64,000 nt of DNA. It comes from Roseobacter weihaiensis. Lineage in GTDB: Bacteria > Pseudomonadota > Alphaproteobacteria > Rhodobacterales > Rhodobacteraceae. This document shows positions 1 to 9,158 of the stretch, in pieces. Within the stretch, counting starts at the first letter, position 1. Each line of letters starts with the position of its first letter. Location: assembly GCF_020622345.1 (NCBI RefSeq), contig NZ_JACNMO010000011.1:1-64000 (forward strand), written 5' to 3'. The translations under genes and the position numbers were made by a program. Below the pieces are notes generated by a model. That model was not told the DNA's origin, did no database searches, and saw nothing but the letters and a program-made list of their open reading frames with translations.

Positions 1-375
1 CCGCATTTGAAAAGATCACTGAAACGGAGGCCTTCGCGTCCTGACCGCCTTTCATTGGTCGTGACGATTTGGGGACCCGGACCCTTGAAGCGCGGGGACC
101 GCAGGAGACGCCGCAAGACGGGGCGGATCAAGTGCGGTGATGGGGATGGCGGCGGACCCGCCGGGGCCCATCGCGTCGGGCCACATGCCCGGCCAATTCT
201 GTTCCAACCCGTCTGTGCGTACTCTTCATATTGGGAGTACGCGCAGACAACCCCTGGCAGAAACCATGTGTCGTAACGAACCGTGAACGTCGCTGAACGG
301 GTGTTATGTTAACCGCCCTAGAGTTGAGTGCTGTAATCACCAGCATTCATGCTGCCTGAACGGCATGACTCGGCT
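1..375. other. Left-edge stretch without a supported gene
   Basis: Short open frames exist on both strands here (7-276 plus, 128-346 minus). Their translations are arginine/proline-rich or otherwise look like non-coding frames, and I recognise no family. The only structured element is the inverted repeat at 211-248. If the antitoxin ORF at 376-756 had the usual StbE/RelE toxin partner, that partner should lie here on the minus strand. I see no such protein. Confidence 0.5.
211..248. repeat. Long inverted repeat (14-bp arms, 10-nt loop)
   Basis: The arms at 211-224 and 235-248 are complementary at 13 of 14 positions, and the remaining pair is a G-U wobble. The core is GCGTACTC / GAGTACGC around a 10-nt AT-rich loop. 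There is no T-run on either side, so it is not a standard intrinsic terminator. It could be a dimeric-protein operator, a structured RNA element or a mobile-element end. It lies about 130 bp beyond the 3' end of the orphan antitoxin ORF. Confidence 0.6.
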
Positions 376-756
376 TCAGAGCTCATCAATGCTCACATCT
401 GCGGGCTGCTCATTGGCGCGTGCTCGAGCGGTCTCAAGAAGGTCAAGGTCGTCCAAACGATCCAGCATCGCCTCATAGGTGTCCGCTGGCACGAGATACG
501 CCATCACCCGGTTATGGTTTAAGACTGCGACGGCGCTACCCTCCGCGTCGTCTAAGGCATGATCAGCCTCAGGATCCGGAAACCGGCGAAACTTGTGAAA
601 AAGGTCGGCATTGTAAGCCTGTTCCCGCGTGAAGCTGCGATCAGTGACAAGCATGAGCTTGTCGGCATAGTCCGCCGGCATTTGCTCCGCCAATTTGCGT
701 AGCTCACTGCGGTACTCTGCCTTGGCGCGTTTCTCGGGGCGATAAGCCACCGCCAC
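376..756 (-). CDS. Orphan StbD / Phd-YefM-like antitoxin ORF with an unusual N-terminus
   Basis: This is a 126-residue ORF starting with GTG. The C-terminal half, from about residue 72 ([19 protein letters not shown]) to the end, matches the conserved part of StbD-type antitoxins of the Phd/YefM family, which neutralise an StbE/RelE ribonuclease toxin and bind their own promoter. The first 70 residues are charged and helical and do not match the normal short DNA-binding N-terminus that I know for the family. No toxin gene follows on the minus strand, and the IS66 remnant begins a few bases upstream of the start. It may be a rearranged or decaying antitoxin. The methionine at residue 26 is an alternative start. 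The domain call rests on the C-terminal half only. Confidence 0.5.
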   Translation of the reverse strand: MAVAYRPEKRAKAEYRSELRKLAEQMPADYADKLMLVTDRSFTREQAYNADLFHKFRRFPDPEADHALDDAEGSAVAVLNHNRVMAYLVPADTYEAMLDRLDDLDLLETARARANEQPADVSIDEL

Positions 757-763
757 CCTCTTT

Positions 764-1918
764 CCTGACCTTATCCCCGGTCGCTTTGTTGTTCATCGGA
801 TCATCCGCCCAAGGATGGTCTGCACCTGCTGTGAGGCTTTTGCCCAGGCTCCACTGCCATCCCGCCCGATTGAACGCGGCCGCCCCAGGCCAGGGCTTTT
901 GGCCCATGTGCTGGTTGGCAAATACTGTGATCACCTGCCGCTGGATCGGCAGTCCAAAATTTTTGCGCGGGAGAAGGTCGATCTACACCGCTCGACCTTG
1001 ACCGATTGGGTGGGGCGCAGCACGGCCTTGCTGGAACCACTGGCCGATCATATTGGCAAACTGGTCAGGGCAGGCCCCGCACTTTTTGCCGATGACACGC
1101 CGATCAAATTACAAAGCAAGCTGAAGCCCAAGAAGACCCAGACCGCACGGCTCTGGAGCTATGTGCGGGATGAACGCCCGCGGAATGGCACAGCCCCGCC
1201 TTGCGCGTGGTATCAGTTCAGCACAGACCGCAAGGGTGAACACCCGGTCAATCACCTTTCCGGCTATACCGGCACCGTGCACGCGGACGGCTTTGCGGGC
1301 TTCAATGGCCTCTTCGGTGACGACAAAGCAGGCGAACAAGCCTGCATGGTGCATGTGCGTCGCAAATTCGTTGAAGAGGCAGAACGAACTGACGCGGCCA
1401 TCGCCAAACACGCCATTAAGCTGATCGCAGAACTCTATGTTGTTGAGAAGGAAGTTAGGGGCAAGGCACCGGAGGAACGTGTCGCCCTGCGCCAGGAGAA
1501 GGCCAAGCCGATCTTTGATGAACTTGAGGTTTGGCTACAAGCCCAGCTCTCCAAAATCTCGGGCAAAACCAAACTGGCCGAGGCGATCCGCTATGCCCTG
1601 AACCGCATGCCCAAAGCCCGCGCCTATCTCAGCGACGGGCGGCTGGAACTCGACAACAACATCTGTGAGCGCAGCATTCGCCCAATTGCCCTGGGTCGCA
1701 AAAATTACCTGTTCATGGGGTCCGTCGGCGGCGGCAAGGCCGCTGCCATCGCCTACACCCTCATCGAAACCGCCAAGATGAACGACGTCAATCCCGAGAC
1801 TTGGCTAACCTGGGTGCTCGAACGCCTTCCGGATCACAAGATCAACCGTATCGATGAACTCATGCCGTGGGAGTGGGAGAGAACGAGGCACCTCGGCAAT
1901 CTCCCGGAAGTTTTGTAA
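764..1918 (+). pseudogene. IS66-family transposase (TnpC), truncated remnant
   Basis: The first ATG is at 815, but the frame stays open and IS66-like back to about 764 ([12 protein letters not shown]...). The reading frame therefore enters inside the zinc-finger region, and about 100-150 N-terminal residues of a roughly 510-residue TnpC are missing. The retained part includes the cysteine-rich zinc finger, the catalytic DDE region (FADDTP near residue 93, HADG at D158, CERSIRP at E285, numbered from 815) and the C-terminal segment. After IDELMPW the tail does not look like IS66, and the next gene starts 2 bp after the stop codon, so the right terminal repeat also seems lost. TnpA and TnpB are absent. 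The element is immobile by itself and marks past recombination at the edge of the accessory segment. Confidence 0.85.
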
Positions 1919-1920
1919 CA

Positions 1921-2454
1921 ATGACCATCAACATCAGACCTGCCAAGGCTGAGGACGCGGATGCTATTGCGACAGTCCACATCACTTCATGGCGTGAGAC
2001 CTACCGAGGGCTATTACCCGACGAGCTTTTGGATAGCTTGCGGCAAGATGATCGAGCCGAACTATGGAGTAAGATCATCGCCTCGAACGGCCATTATCCA
2101 TCGAATGCACAGTTCGTGGCTGACTCTGCGGGCGAGATTGTGGGATTTGGGTCATGTGGTTTAGGACATTCTAAAGAATGTGTCGCCGCAGGATACAAGG
2201 GCGAGATCAGCACTTTGTACGTCCTTAAGCCCTTTCAAAACTGCGGCCTCGGTTCAGCAATCTTCCATCGCATTGCAAAACACCTTGTTGGAACCGGGGT
2301 AGATGCCGCGAGCCTGTGGGTTTTGGGCACGAATATACATGCCCGAAAGTTCTACGAACAGCATGGTGGTGTCGCGTTCAAAGAACGCACTGACAACCAC
2401 CGTGGTTGTTCCACAACCGAAATCGCTTACGGTTGGTCGCATCTTCCTAGATAG
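1921..2454 (+). CDS. GNAT-family N-acetyltransferase
   Basis: The 177-residue protein has a complete GNAT fold pattern. The N-terminal strand and helix (IRPAKAEDADAIATVH) and the SWRETYRGLLP motif are typical of small GNATs. The acetyl-CoA pyrophosphate loop is QNCGLGSA near residue 107, and a C-terminal ARKFYEQHGG motif follows. It transfers an acetyl group from acetyl-CoA to an unknown amine. The ATG at 1921 was chosen over an upstream GTG because the family homology starts there. The stop is followed after 15 nt, in the same reading frame, by the PIN-domain gene. It may therefore be transcribed with that gene, and a toxin-like or resistance role is possible but not shown. Confidence 0.8.
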   Translation: MTINIRPAKAEDADAIATVHITSWRETYRGLLPDELLDSLRQDDRAELWSKIIASNGHYPSNAQFVADSAGEIVGFGSCGLGHSKECVAAGYKGEISTLYVLKPFQNCGLGSAIFHRIAKHLVGTGVDAASLWVLGTNIHARKFYEQHGGVAFKERTDNHRGCSTTEIAYGWSHLPR

Positions 2455-2469
2455 CCTTGCCGCGATGCA

Positions 2470-4668
2470 GTGACATCAGGTCCCCAGCAGGAACAGGTTC
2501 ACAACGCGGCTAGACCGGACGCATACTCTAAAGAGCATGACCCTGAGCTGTCTAGAATGTTGACGAATGCATATGTTGCGAAGGGAGACTGGGAAAAGCT
2601 GCCACAACAGATCGAAAACACTTGGGACAATCGCGTCCAGCTTTCTGCCCGAGAGCTTCTGCAAGCCGCTCAACTGGCACAAGTAACAGGACATAGTCGT
2701 GAAAAGGAGCTTGTAAGGGCCGCCGTTGCCAAATCCGAGACGGATGGCTTTGCGTTTGCAGGTGCCTACTTTTTGGCGTCCAAGGGCGGTTGGGAGGAAA
2801 GTGATGAAGTCGCGTCATGGCTGCACAAGGCAATTTCGTTGTCCGACGACAATGGTCCGATGTATCGAGCTGACTTACGAGAAATCGTAGACAAACAGCT
2901 GGGCTGGAATGAGCACGCCACTCGTACTGTAGACACTTTTCGCGCCTCTCAATGCCCGATTTTTATGGCTGCAGAAGCGCTCAATCGGCACCTAGTCGAC
3001 TTCACCCTCAGTCGATCGGAAGCAAATCAAAGCGAGGACAAGCGATCTAATATCATAGCTATTCCTAGCTTTAGCGGAAAGAGGCAACCACTCTCTGTCG
3101 GCGAAACTGACGTCGGTCTTGACGCCACATCGCTGATGACACTGCAGAGCCTACATATGCTTGACGCGGTCTTTGAGCATTTTGAACAAGTTAAACTTCC
3201 TCATTCAACTATGAGCTGGCTATTGGAGGAGATTTCAGAAGTAAGATATCATCAACCGAGCAGGATTGAACGGGCCGAGTCCCTGTGCCAACTTATCTTG
3301 GATGGCAAGGTCACGGTTCGCTCCGCACACCCATTTCGCGTAACCAAACTCGAACAAGAGATTGGAAACGAATTGGCAACTTTGGTGGGGAATGCTGACA
3401 GTGATCGCTCAAAAGGTGGTCAGGCGTTCGTCGTTCGAGGGTTCCCGATTTCAAAGGTAGGCAGCTTGGGCGATGAAACCGCCAACTTGTCAGGTTGGGA
3501 TCATCTCTTTGTATCAACTTCTTCTGCAGTTGAATTTCTTTACCAGGAAGGTCGGATCTCAACCAAAACACGCGATACCGCTCTTGAGTATCTCGCCCTA
3601 CAAGAAGCGTCTTGGCCCGAGGAAATTGCCATCAATAGTGGTAGTAACTGCTATCTAGACGATTTGACCGTCTCCCATTTGCAGCATCTCGATTTGCTCG
3701 ATCTCTTCTGTGGTTGTGGAGTGAACGTGATAATTGACGAGGCAATTCAATCTGAAGCAATGGCGCTACGAAAACACAAGCAACATTTGTCGAAGGTTGA
3801 GACTTCTTTGGTAGAACTTCGTCAGACATTGTCACGCAAGATTTCCGCGGGTCGAGCAACTGTCCTCGCGAATGACAGTGGCGAAGATGAATTCGACGAT
3901 AATAGACGGTTGTGGTCACATCCTACGATGTCAGTTTTTAGCTCCCTGACTTCACCTGATGCCATCGTAGTAGACGACAGATTCCTGAATAGGCATGCAA
4001 CGGCGGACAGAAGCAACGGCCGGAGCAAGGTCTACTCGACCTTGGACATCCTCAAAACACTTCAGGCAAGCAAGGGAATTAGCGACGGCGATTACTTTCG
4101 AGCTTTAAATGACTTGAGGCAACGCGGGCACCTGTTTGTTCCGCTAGAGATGGAAGAATTGCGCGCTTATGTCAGCGAGGTGAAGGTCAATGAAGGGCAG
4201 TTGCGGGTCGGCAGGAACCTACTCCAGATCCAGGCATATTACCTCTTTTCTAGATTTTCTGAGTGTCTCACTGTTCCAGACGACATGCACTGGCTTTTGC
4301 GGTCAAACCGGGCTGTGAACGATATCATTAGAGAACAATGGAAAGGTGCCGAGGACCTCCAACTCAGTAGGGCAATCTCTAGCTGGCTGTTCGACCTTGT
4401 CGATCTGAGGCTTTGGGCAGGTGATAACGGTTCGGATGCTCAAAATAGCGGCGTCGAAGGTCTTTTGATTGCGAACATAGTAGGCTTATTGGCGACGCCT
4501 GAAGGTGCATCCAAAGAAGACCGAGAAGCCTATCTCGCTTGGGTAGAAGAAGACATTGTTCAGCCCTTGAAAAACCGGCATCCACAAGTTTTCCAAAAGG
4601 TGGTCAGCTATTCGAAAGAGCTAATGGAGAACATGCTTACAGCGCAAGAGAGAGCTGCTGACGTATGA
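2470..4668 (+). CDS. Helical-repeat protein with one degenerate and one intact PIN-like nuclease domain
   Basis: This is a 732-residue soluble protein with no signal peptide. Residues 25-180 look like TPR-type helical repeats. Residues 212-285 resemble the first half of a PIN domain (D218, E253/E254). Residues 394-560 look like a whole PIN domain: YLDDL (D397/D398), an E at 424 or 429, VVDDR (D502/D503) and STLDIL (D526), the acidic pattern that binds metal for RNA cleavage. The C-terminus is helical. This resembles the PIN part of TPR-GreA/B-C-PIN proteins proposed as conflict-system effectors, but I see no GreA/B-C domain. The start is GTG 15 nt after the GNAT stop with no clear Shine-Dalgarno; ATG 2557 is an alternative. 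The stop overlaps the next gene by ATGA. Base composition is AT-richer than the flanks, which suggests transfer. Confidence 0.6.
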   Translation: MTSGPQQEQVHNAARPDAYSKEHDPELSRMLTNAYVAKGDWEKLPQQIENTWDNRVQLSARELLQAAQLAQVTGHSREKELVRAAVAKSETDGFAFAGAYFLASKGGWEESDEVASWLHKAISLSDDNGPMYRADLREIVDKQLGWNEHATRTVDTFRASQCPIFMAAEALNRHLVDFTLSRSEANQSEDKRSNIIAIPSFSGKRQPLSVGETDVGLDATSLMTLQSLHMLDAVFEHFEQVKLPHSTMSWLLEEISEVRYHQPSRIERAESLCQLILDGKVTVRSAHPFRVTKLEQEIGNELATLVGNADSDRSKGGQAFVVRGFPISKVGSLGDETANLSGWDHLFVSTSSAVEFLYQEGRISTKTRDTALEYLALQEASWPEEIAINSGSNCYLDDLTVSHLQHLDLLDLFCGCGVNVIIDEAIQSEAMALRKHKQHLSKVETSLVELRQTLSRKISAGRATVLANDSGEDEFDDNRRLWSHPTMSVFSSLTSPDAIVVDDRFLNRHATADRSNGRSKVYSTLDILKTLQASKGISDGDYFRALNDLRQRGHLFVPLEMEELRAYVSEVKVNEGQLRVGRNLLQIQAYYLFSRFSECLTVPDDMHWLLRSNRAVNDIIREQWKGAEDLQLSRAISSWLFDLVDLRLWAGDNGSDAQNSGVEGLLIANIVGLLATPEGASKEDREAYLAWVEEDIVQPLKNRHPQVFQKVVSYSKELMENMLTAQERAADV

Positions 4669-6566
4669 CTGATCGAAAGGTCGCCTTGTCAGCTGCGGTG
4701 ACTTTGGAGCTATTTCCAGAGTCGATCCGCCAAGCGATCATTGCTGAGCACAGTTTCATGAGCCTGTTTGGGCTGCCGGTCTCAACAACGGTGACATTTC
4801 TTCCAGACGGCAACAAATTCGTGGTCGAAGACCTGTATGATTGTGCCCGGTCTGTGTTCGACGGCGCAAAACGCGTCGAGCTTAAGGAAGCCGACACTGA
4901 TGCTGTTTGGGTTGTGGACAGATATGACCCGGAGCAAGCAACTTTCCTTCTAACAAATGGAAAGTCCGAAATCTCTATTGACGGGTACTGGCCACTACAA
5001 GTCGATCCAGATAAGCGCTTAAGAAGTTTCGAAAACCTCGCCTCCAAGTTTCGACTTCCGCGCAATCTTGTCGAGCACTGGTCCGCAAGAGTCAAAGCAA
5101 GCAAGTTGAGCTGCCCAGAGCTTGTTTTGCTAGAACAGGATGTTGAAAGATCGTTTGTAGCCGCTACCGCGCGGATCCGCCGAGAGATCGAGACTGGAAG
5201 CAGTAAGTTGCAAACGCTGGTACCAAGCGATCCATTGTTTTGGCGATTAGCATATCCAACTACAACTGACGCTCTTGCGCTCGTTGAGTTCATAGAACAA
5301 GAGGTAAAGCCTCGCATTGTCGCTGGCACAAAGGCTTATGGAGTGAAGTTTTATCCAGAAGCCTTGAGGCTCTGCATTCATAGCTCTGTTGCCACGGTGA
5401 TTGGAAACGAGAGCTTGTCGGGTGATGATTTCACGAAACTGGCTGACCATGTGGAACAATCAGGTTCTATGTTTTCGAAGCTGGGGTTCGTCGAGGCACT
5501 GCTAGCCCGAGATGATGTGAGCATTTCAATGCAAGAACGGATCGCTGGCATCATCGACTTCTTTCTGAATGAACCGGAAGACGGTCGTTTTGGATTGCTG
5601 AGCAATCTGTTTTTCTTTGTAAGCGGACGGTTAAGCCTGTCATCATGCTTCAACGGATCACCCGTCTTTGCTAGGCGCCTAGTCGAATTCTCACACGCCT
5701 CGTTTCTGGAAGAAATCCTCATTTCTGAAAGGGTCGATCCTACCACCGCTGCTTTCGATCTGGCGCAACGGGTTGCGCGCCGCGCATTTGTGGTAGGGCA
5801 TCTCGATGCTCATTCGGAAGCCAGATGGATGCCAGAGTTTGCTACTCCACACCAACTCAAGGCAGAGTTTATCTCTCGGCTGAGCAACGCAATCACAACC
5901 AAAAAGACTTCGCTTAAGGGCACTCCTCTGGAGAAATTCGTTGAGGATGGGTCCGATACACGGCTCTCGGATAAGTTGAAGTTTCCCTTCTCATTCCTCC
6001 CAGGTCCGCTTGAAGGTGGAGCGGAGCAACCTGCTAGCTTACCCGAAGATTGGAAAAACCTTATTGAGGCAGAGCTGAAGAAAGACCCTCCTGGTGTCGG
6101 AGGTTTCAACGGCCTCGTGAATGGTGGCGCCGTGTTCAAACTTCCTGCAGAAATAGTCTCACTATCAGTGGCTGCACTCAGACGTATCGATCTCGCCACC
6201 GACAATGACGAAAACTTTTCAGTTGGTGCCTTCGTAGGCGGTCTGGGGCGAGTCGCAGCCGTCTACAGAAATGAGCAGCTTGCAGAGGAGATCTGGCATT
6301 TGATTGGGCGAGTAATGCGACGAAAGCCTGAGGCATTGGAGTGCGAGACTCTTTTCTCACTCCCGACAACATTGTCTACGGTCTATGAGGGCGACAGGCG
6401 TGACAACAAGCTTATCGAGATGATTGATTTTCTTTCTCTTTGTCGCCTTACAAATGAACAGAGTTCCCATCTAGGAGCATGTCTAGAAGAGTTTCTGGAT
6501 CTTCGACCCGAACTCTGGCCAAGGCTCGGAAAAGCAAGCGCGTTGCTAAAAGCTCAACATATTTGA
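4665..6566 (+). CDS. Uncharacterised 633-residue partner of the PIN protein
   Basis: I do not recognise the family. The protein is soluble, with no signal peptide, transmembrane stretch, P-loop or obvious catalytic motif. The first 130 residues appear mixed alpha/beta. Much of the remainder reads as amphipathic helices, as in alpha-helical repeat scaffolds, with a Gly/Pro-rich linker near residues 455-490. Its ATG overlaps the stop of the PIN gene (ATGA, 4665-4668), so the two are almost certainly translationally coupled and probably work together. It has the same AT-leaning composition as the PIN gene. Possible roles are sensor, scaffold or inhibitor of the PIN nuclease; this is inference from coupling only. 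Confidence 0.6.
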   Translation: MTDRKVALSAAVTLELFPESIRQAIIAEHSFMSLFGLPVSTTVTFLPDGNKFVVEDLYDCARSVFDGAKRVELKEADTDAVWVVDRYDPEQATFLLTNGKSEISIDGYWPLQVDPDKRLRSFENLASKFRLPRNLVEHWSARVKASKLSCPELVLLEQDVERSFVAATARIRREIETGSSKLQTLVPSDPLFWRLAYPTTTDALALVEFIEQEVKPRIVAGTKAYGVKFYPEALRLCIHSSVATVIGNESLSGDDFTKLADHVEQSGSMFSKLGFVEALLARDDVSISMQERIAGIIDFFLNEPEDGRFGLLSNLFFFVSGRLSLSSCFNGSPVFARRLVEFSHASFLEEILISERVDPTTAAFDLAQRVARRAFVVGHLDAHSEARWMPEFATPHQLKAEFISRLSNAITTKKTSLKGTPLEKFVEDGSDTRLSDKLKFPFSFLPGPLEGGAEQPASLPEDWKNLIEAELKKDPPGVGGFNGLVNGGAVFKLPAEIVSLSVAALRRIDLATDNDENFSVGAFVGGLGRVAAVYRNEQLAEEIWHLIGRVMRRKPEALECETLFSLPTTLSTVYEGDRRDNKLIEMIDFLSLCRLTNEQSSHLGACLEEFLDLRPELWPRLGKASALLKAQHI

Positions 6567-6794
6567 TCTCCGGAACCGCACCCTCTCATTGATTTCGAAT
6601 GTCGGGTTTGCTGCAGCGGGTAGTATCCTCTTGCACCCGCAGCGAATGACCGCTTCCCGATTCTGCAAGAAACTGAAGGAGACCAACAAAAGGAACCCCA
6701 GATCCGCCAATGGCAATTCTTTGGGTCCTAAATGGCAATTTTTGGGGTCAAAATGGCAAGACTATGGGTGCATCCACATTACATTTCCTTTAAG
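6567..6794. other. Intergenic junction between the accessory segment and nrdJ
   Basis: The PIN partner gene ends at 6566 and nrdJ, on the opposite strand, ends at 6795. An open frame of 91 codons (6589-6864) crosses this stretch and runs antisense into nrdJ, but it has no recognisable product. The notable content is the three-copy repeat at 6709-6769, which has its own entry. Confidence 0.5.
6709..6769. repeat. Three imperfect direct repeats, about 21-22 bp period
   Basis: The units start at 6709, 6731 and 6752. Each reads AATGGCAA followed by a T-rich or mixed spacer and then a TGGG(G)T core. The first two are nearly identical and the third is diverged. Short subterminal repeats of this sort occur at the ends of some insertion sequences, for example of the IS21 family, so this may be the scar of a lost element at the right border of the accessory segment. 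No transposase gene adjoins it. Confidence 0.55.
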
Positions 6795-9083
6795 TCAACT
6801 ACATTTAGAATACCCACAAGAGCCACAGGTCATACAGCCTTCGATCATGCGCAGATCAAACTGACCACAGCTGCTACAGGCTTGACCACGTTGGTTTTCG
6901 AGACCGACCACCTGCGCCTGCGGGTCTGATTTCAACCCCATGCCCTCACCTGCGATAAAGCCGGTCGCGATCATATGCTGCTCGATCACGCCGCCAATCG
7001 CGGCAAGAATGGACGGTATGTACTTGCCTTGCATCCAGGCACCGCCCCGCGGATCGAAAACCGCCTTCAACTCCTCCACCACGAAGGACACATCCCCGCC
7101 GCGGCGGAACACGGCCGATATCATCCGGGTCAACGCAACGGTCCAGGCAAAATGCTCCATATTCTTGGAATTGATGAAGACCTCAAACGGGCGCCGGTGC
7201 CCATTCAGAACAATATCGTTGATCGTGATGTAGAGCGCATGTTCGCTGTCGGGCCACTTCACCTTGTAAGTATTTCCCTCCAACTCGTTAGGCCGGTCCA
7301 GTGGCTCTGACATATAGATGACGTCGCCATGGGGTTGCTGGGGTTCAGTCTCCTCCGACGTTATGACTTCCGGGGCGTCTTTCTTGTCTTCTGGAACACT
7401 CAGCACGGAGCCTGTCACCGCGTTGGGCCGGTAGGTGGTACAGCCTTTGCAGCCGGTATCCCAGGCCTCCATATAGACATCCTTGAAGGCATCAAAGCTG
7501 ATGTCTTCGGGGCAGTTGATCGTCTTGGAGATACTCGAATCCACCCATTTCTGTGCCGCGGCCTGCATCTTCACATGCTCAAGCGGGGCCAAAGTCTGGG
7601 CGTTCACGAAATACGCGGGCAGTGCGGCATCGCCAAATTTCTCGCGCCAAAGCCGGACGGCATAGTCGACAACTTCTTCTTCGGTGCGGCTGCCATCCTT
7701 CTGCAAGACCTTGCGCGTGTAGGCATAGGCAAAGACCGGTTCAATCCCGGAAGACACATTACCGGCATAAAGGCTGATCGTACCGGTCGGCGCGATGGAG
7801 GTCAGCAGCGCATTGCGGATACCATGCGTCCTGACGGCCTCGCGCACATCCTCATCCATGGCCTGCATCGTGCCGGACGCCAGATACGCCTCCGCATCAA
7901 AGAGAGGAAACGGCCCTTTCTCCTTCGCCAACTGCACCGACGCCAGATATGCGGCGCGGGCGATTGCGCGCAGCCAGCGCTCCGTCTGACGCGCCGCCTC
8001 GTCTGAACCATAGCGCAGGCCCACCATCAGCAGCGCGTCGGCCAGTCCGGTGACCCCAAGCCCGATCCGGCGTTTGGCCTTTGCCTCGCGCGCCTGCGCC
8101 TCGAGCGGGAACCTGGACGCGTCGACCACATTGTCCATCATGCGCACCGCCGTCGCCACCAATGCGTCCAAGGCGGCCTCGTCCAGGGCTGCGGCTTCCT
8201 CAAAAGGGTCTGAAACCAGCCGCGCCAGGTTGATCGACCCCAGAAGGCAGGCCCCGTAAGGGGGCAGGGGCTGCTCCCCACAAGGGTTGGTCGCGGCAAT
8301 GGTTTCGCAATAGCGCAGGTTATTGGCCGCATTGATCCGGTCGATAAAGATCACGCCGGGCTCGGCGTAGTCATAGGTGGCCTGCATGATCCTATTCCAC
8401 AGATCGCGCGCCTCGACCGTGCGGTAGACCTGACCATCAAACACCAGATCCCAGGACCCATCCGCTTTGACGGCCTCCATGAAGGGGTCGGTGACAAGCA
8501 CGGACATATTGAACATGCGCAGCCGCGCCGCGTCGGACTTGGCCGAGATAAAGTCCTCGATATCCGGGTGATCGCAGCGCATCGTCGCCATCATCGCCCC
8601 GCGCCTTGAGCCTGCGGACATGATCGTACGGCACATCGCGTCCCAGACGTCCATGAACGACAGCGGCCCGGAGGCATCCGCCGCCACCCCTTTGACATCA
8701 GCGCCCTTGGGCCGGATGGTGGAGAAGTCGTACCCGATACCGCCCCCCTGCTGCATGGTCAGTGCGGCTTCTTTCAGCATGTCGAAAATACCGCCCATGC
8801 TGTCAGGCACTGTGCCCATGACAAAGCAGTTAAAGAGCGTCACCGCACGCGCTGTCCCTGCCCCGGCCGTGATCCGGCCCGCTGGCAGGTACTTGAAATC
8901 CTCCAGGGCTGCGTAAAACCTGTCTTCCCAAAGATCCGGTTCTTCTTCCACCTGAGCCAGATCCCGTGCGATCCGCCGCCATGTGTCCTCGACGGTCACG
9001 TCTTTTGGTTTGCCGTCTGCCTCTTTAAACCGGTATTTCATATCCCAGATCTGTTCGGCAATGGGGGCAGCAAAGCGGGTCAT
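6795..9083 (-). CDS. nrdJ: Vitamin B12-dependent (class II) ribonucleotide reductase
   Basis: The 762-residue enzyme reduces ribonucleotides to deoxyribonucleotides using adenosylcobalamin, independently of oxygen. Visible features are the N-terminal specificity-like region, LFNCFVMG with one of the redox cysteines, the catalytic loop NPCGEQPL near residue 265, IAPTGTISL in the barrel, and a C-terminal cysteine-rich tail (CSSCGQ ... CMTCGSCGYSKCS). The tail is a zinc-finger-like end typical of NrdJ and holds the shuttle cysteines. The length is near the usual size for alphaproteobacterial NrdJ (somewhat over 700 to 1200 residues, depending on insertions). It is monocistronic and divergent from the DUF1489 gene. 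It ends against the AT-rich accessory segment. Confidence 0.95.
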   Translation of the reverse strand: MTRFAAPIAEQIWDMKYRFKEADGKPKDVTVEDTWRRIARDLAQVEEEPDLWEDRFYAALEDFKYLPAGRITAGAGTARAVTLFNCFVMGTVPDSMGGIFDMLKEAALTMQQGGGIGYDFSTIRPKGADVKGVAADASGPLSFMDVWDAMCRTIMSAGSRRGAMMATMRCDHPDIEDFISAKSDAARLRMFNMSVLVTDPFMEAVKADGSWDLVFDGQVYRTVEARDLWNRIMQATYDYAEPGVIFIDRINAANNLRYCETIAATNPCGEQPLPPYGACLLGSINLARLVSDPFEEAAALDEAALDALVATAVRMMDNVVDASRFPLEAQAREAKAKRRIGLGVTGLADALLMVGLRYGSDEAARQTERWLRAIARAAYLASVQLAKEKGPFPLFDAEAYLASGTMQAMDEDVREAVRTHGIRNALLTSIAPTGTISLYAGNVSSGIEPVFAYAYTRKVLQKDGSRTEEEVVDYAVRLWREKFGDAALPAYFVNAQTLAPLEHVKMQAAAQKWVDSSISKTINCPEDISFDAFKDVYMEAWDTGCKGCTTYRPNAVTGSVLSVPEDKKDAPEVITSEETEPQQPHGDVIYMSEPLDRPNELEGNTYKVKWPDSEHALYITINDIVLNGHRRPFEVFINSKNMEHFAWTVALTRMISAVFRRGGDVSFVVEELKAVFDPRGGAWMQGKYIPSILAAIGGVIEQHMIATGFIAGEGMGLKSDPQAQVVGLENQRGQACSSCGQFDLRMIEGCMTCGSCGYSKCS

Positions 9084-9158
9084 AACATGATTCTCATTTG
9101 ACGATCAGGAGATCGCCAGACTACCACCTATTGAAGCTTTCGGCAATTAAACTACGAT

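Noticed and set aside
6589-6864. 91-codon plus-strand ORF after the PIN module
   Set aside because: It crosses the repeat triplet, runs antisense into nrdJ, and has no recognisable sequence.
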